DNA of 6,043 nt, taken from the NCBI GenBank assembly GCA_022571615.1, contig JACZXM010000100.1, positions 2,561 to 8,603 on the forward strand, in the 5' to 3' direction. The notes under the pieces are model-generated. The model saw only the letters and a list, made by a program, of their open reading frames with translations. It did not search any database and was not told the DNA's origin. A program made the translations under genes and the position numbers. Shown one piece after another: positions 4,304 to 6,043 of the stretch. The stretch is from Acidobacteriota bacterium (GTDB lineage: Bacteria > Acidobacteriota > UBA890 > WLXD01). The first letter of the stretch is position 1; each line of letters begins with the position of its first letter.

Positions 4304-6043
4304 TCAGCGGCCACCAGAGCTGCTGAAGCGTAGGCCCACATAGGCGCTCGTGCCCGGAGTTCCGAAGCCCCAGACCTCCTGGTAGCGCGTGTTGGTGATG
4401 TTGTCGACGCGTCCGATTGCCTGCAGCGTAGCGCTGAGGCGGAGCTGCGCGGCAGCGTTCCACACCGCGTAACCGGGGACCTTCACGGTGCCGAGTGTGC
4501 CGAAGTCGTTGCGTTCGCTCTTGAACCGTAGCTCGGTGAACAAGGTTGTAGCCGGGCGCAGTTTGACGTTGAGTGCGATCGAGCCCTGGTGACGCGGACG
4601 GCGCAGAAGCTGCTCTTCGCTCTCCACCGCCTTGGCGTCGGTGAAGGTGTAGCCAACATCGACGCGCACCTTCGGGTGCAGCAGGAAGGAACCCGTCGCT
4701 TCCAGACCCCGCGAGGTTGCCACGCCGAGGTTGATGAACCCGGCCGGGAACGCAAACTCGATCAGCTCCTTCAGATCGTTGTGAAACCATGTCACGTCGA
4801 CGCTCAGCTTGCCGCGCATCCAGTTGCCGCCGACTCCGAGGTCCCACCCGGTGCTCTCCTCGGGCGCCAGTTCGGGGTTGCCGAAGCCAGGGAAAAACAG
4901 CTCGTTGAAGCTCGGTGCCCGGAAGCCCGTGCCCAACGAGCCGTGCAGTCGGAGGCCGTCAGGATCGTTGTATGCCGCCGTGACGCGATAGGTGGTCTTG
5001 CCGCCGAAGCGGCTGTGATCCTCGTAACGGATGCCGGCGGCGACGTGGACCCGGTCCCGGTACGAGAACCGATGCTGGGCGTAAACGCCGGTCACGTCGA
5101 CGCGTTCGTCGAACCTGCTGACCCCGAACGCCGACGTGCCGCGCGAGTCGGCTCGCTCGCGACGCACCTCGATGCCGGCGGTGGTCGTGTTGTTGTCGTC
5201 GATCCGGAAGTCGTTCTGAAAATCGAGCTCATAGATCGAGGCATCCAGGTCGAAGGCGGTCTGAAACCCATCTGGTTCGACGGTGCCGAGCTTCTCGTCG
5301 GATGCCGAGAGCGTGAGGCGGCCGTTATAGATCCCGCGCTGGTACCGCAACGCCACGGCGCCGTACACAGCGCGGCGCTCCTGGATCGCGTTGAGGTCGT
5401 CGACTGGGCCGGCGAGGAAATCGAAGCCGTCGATGCGTGTGGTGCCGTCGAAACTCGTCAGCAACCCCTCGATGGCGAATCCCGTCGCTATCTGATAGCC
5501 CACACGCGCATCCAGCGCCGTGTTGCTGAAGCGGTCCGTCTCGCTGTTGCCGGCATGCTCGTCGGCAGCGGAGATGCTGGAGCTGTTGAACGTGTTGATT
5601 CCGAGGGCGTAGTCCAAGCTCCCAGAACGACCGCGAACCTCGGCCGCCGTGTGGACGGTGCCGAAAGCCCCACCCTCGACGCTGATGTCGATTTCGGGCC
5701 GGCCGACCCCCTTGCGGGTGATGACATTGATCACACCTCCGATCGCCTCGGAGCCATAGAGAGCGCTCTGGGGTCCGCGGATGATCTCGATGCGCTCGAT
5801 GCGGGTGACCGGTAGCGCCGACAGGTCGTAGCTCCCGGTGGCCGGGGAGTTGGCCTTGATCCCGTTGATCAACACCAGGGTGTGGTTGGAATTGGTGCCG
5901 CGCAGGAACGCCGTGGTCGCCGCTCCCGGTCCACCCGTGCGTGCAATGCTGATGCCGGGGACTCTGGTCAGCGCATCCATCAGCCAGATAGCGCCGCTGG
6001 CACGGATCTGCTCGGCGGTGATGATGGTCACGCTCGAGCCCAC
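4304..6043 (-). CDS. BtuB-like TonB-dependent outer-membrane receptor (N-terminus outside window)
   Basis: The last 579 residues of an outer-membrane receptor that imports a ligand using TonB-ExbB-ExbD energy. The best-known relative is the vitamin B12 receptor BtuB (about 614 aa). The visible plug (about 1-112) includes VTIITAEQI, FLRGTNSNHTLVLING (46-61) and IERIEIIRGPQSALYGSEAI (82-101). E. coli BtuB has FIRGTNASHVLVLIDG and VEYIRGPRSAVYGSDAI at the same places. The barrel (113-579) keeps BtuB-type landmarks: GTGFRAPSFNELFFPGFGNP (371-390), LLRR (479-482) and DNITNTRYQEVWGFGTPG (547-564). The signal peptide, TonB box and any riboswitch would lie past base 6043. Oddly, the protein ends GLRFSSSGGR rather than in a terminal aromatic residue. 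The BtuB-type class is clear, but ligand identity (cobalamin or another chelate) is not proven from sequence. Confidence 0.88.
   Translation of the reverse strand: MGSSVTIITAEQIRASGAIWLMDALTRVPGISIARTGGPGAATTAFLRGTNSNHTLVLINGIKANSPATGSYDLSALPVTRIERIEIIRGPQSALYGSEAIGGVINVITRKGVGRPEIDISVEGGAFGTVHTAAEVRGRSGSLDYALGINTFNSSSISAADEHAGNSETDRFSNTALDARVGYQIATGFAIEGLLTSFDGTTRIDGFDFLAGPVDDLNAIQERRAVYGAVALRYQRGIYNGRLTLSASDEKLGTVEPDGFQTAFDLDASIYELDFQNDFRIDDNNTTTAGIEVRRERADSRGTSAFGVSRFDERVDVTGVYAQHRFSYRDRVHVAAGIRYEDHSRFGGKTTYRVTAAYNDPDGLRLHGSLGTGFRAPSFNELFFPGFGNPELAPEESTGWDLGVGGNWMRGKLSVDVTWFHNDLKELIEFAFPAGFINLGVATSRGLEATGSFLLHPKVRVDVGYTFTDAKAVESEEQLLRRPRHQGSIALNVKLRPATTLFTELRFKSERNDFGTLGTVKVPGYAVWNAAAQLRLSATLQAIGRVDNITNTRYQEVWGFGTPGTSAYVGLRFSSSGGR

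Noticed and set aside
4174..4341. N-terminal extension of the duplicated-domain protein from ATG 4341
   Set aside because: It would overlap the receptor's coding end, has no suitable ribosome-binding site that I can see, and would bury a clear signal peptide. ATG 4173 has GGAGG at proper spacing.
4589..5815. Long plus-strand open frame (408 codons) opposite the receptor gene
   Set aside because: The minus-strand frame encodes an unmistakable BtuB-like receptor along the same bases. The plus frame gives no recognisable motifs and is the usual antisense opening in GC-rich coding DNA.

Overview
The window is high-GC DNA that looks chromosomal, from a Gram-negative (diderm) bacterium. The TonB-dependent outer-membrane receptor at the right end requires an outer membrane, and every convincing gene favours G or C at the third codon position. 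I cannot place the organism more precisely. I see no rRNA, tRNA, CRISPR array, transposase or phage gene.

Layout, left to right. Positions 1-71 hold the last 22 codons of an unidentified plus-strand gene. Positions 136-1074 (+) hold a complete fold-type II PLP enzyme of the threonine/serine dehydratase family. A 226-bp convergent intergenic region follows. It carries two inverted repeats, and the stronger one reads as a terminator for the minus-strand gene. All remaining genes are on the minus strand, so transcription runs right to left. First comes a BtuB-like TonB-dependent receptor whose N-terminus lies beyond base 6043 (stop at 4304). Next is a 416-aa secreted protein made of two tandem copies of one unrecognised domain (4173 to 2923). 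Last is a 485-aa exported TPR protein, possibly a lipoprotein, with a thioredoxin-like N-terminal domain that lacks the CXXC pair (2758 to 1301).

The ribosome-binding sites fix the starts of the two minus-strand genes that are complete. ATG 2758 is preferred over an in-frame TTG at 2764, and ATG 4173 is preferred over an upstream in-frame ATG at 4341.

How the genes may work together. The receptor probably imports a cobalamin-like or other chelate ligand across the outer membrane. The duplicated protein carries a clear signal peptide and lies 130 bp downstream in the same direction, so the two may share a transcript. A 9-bp inverted repeat and a possible promoter separate the TPR gene from them, so it may be transcribed on its own. 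All three products are predicted to be in the envelope, but a joint function is only an inference. The dehydratase appears to be unrelated amino-acid metabolism on the opposite strand. The most unusual items are the duplicated-domain protein, the TPR protein with its redox-dead thioredoxin-like domain, and two active-site motif changes in the dehydratase. I see no clear evidence of a new multi-gene defence or mobile system.
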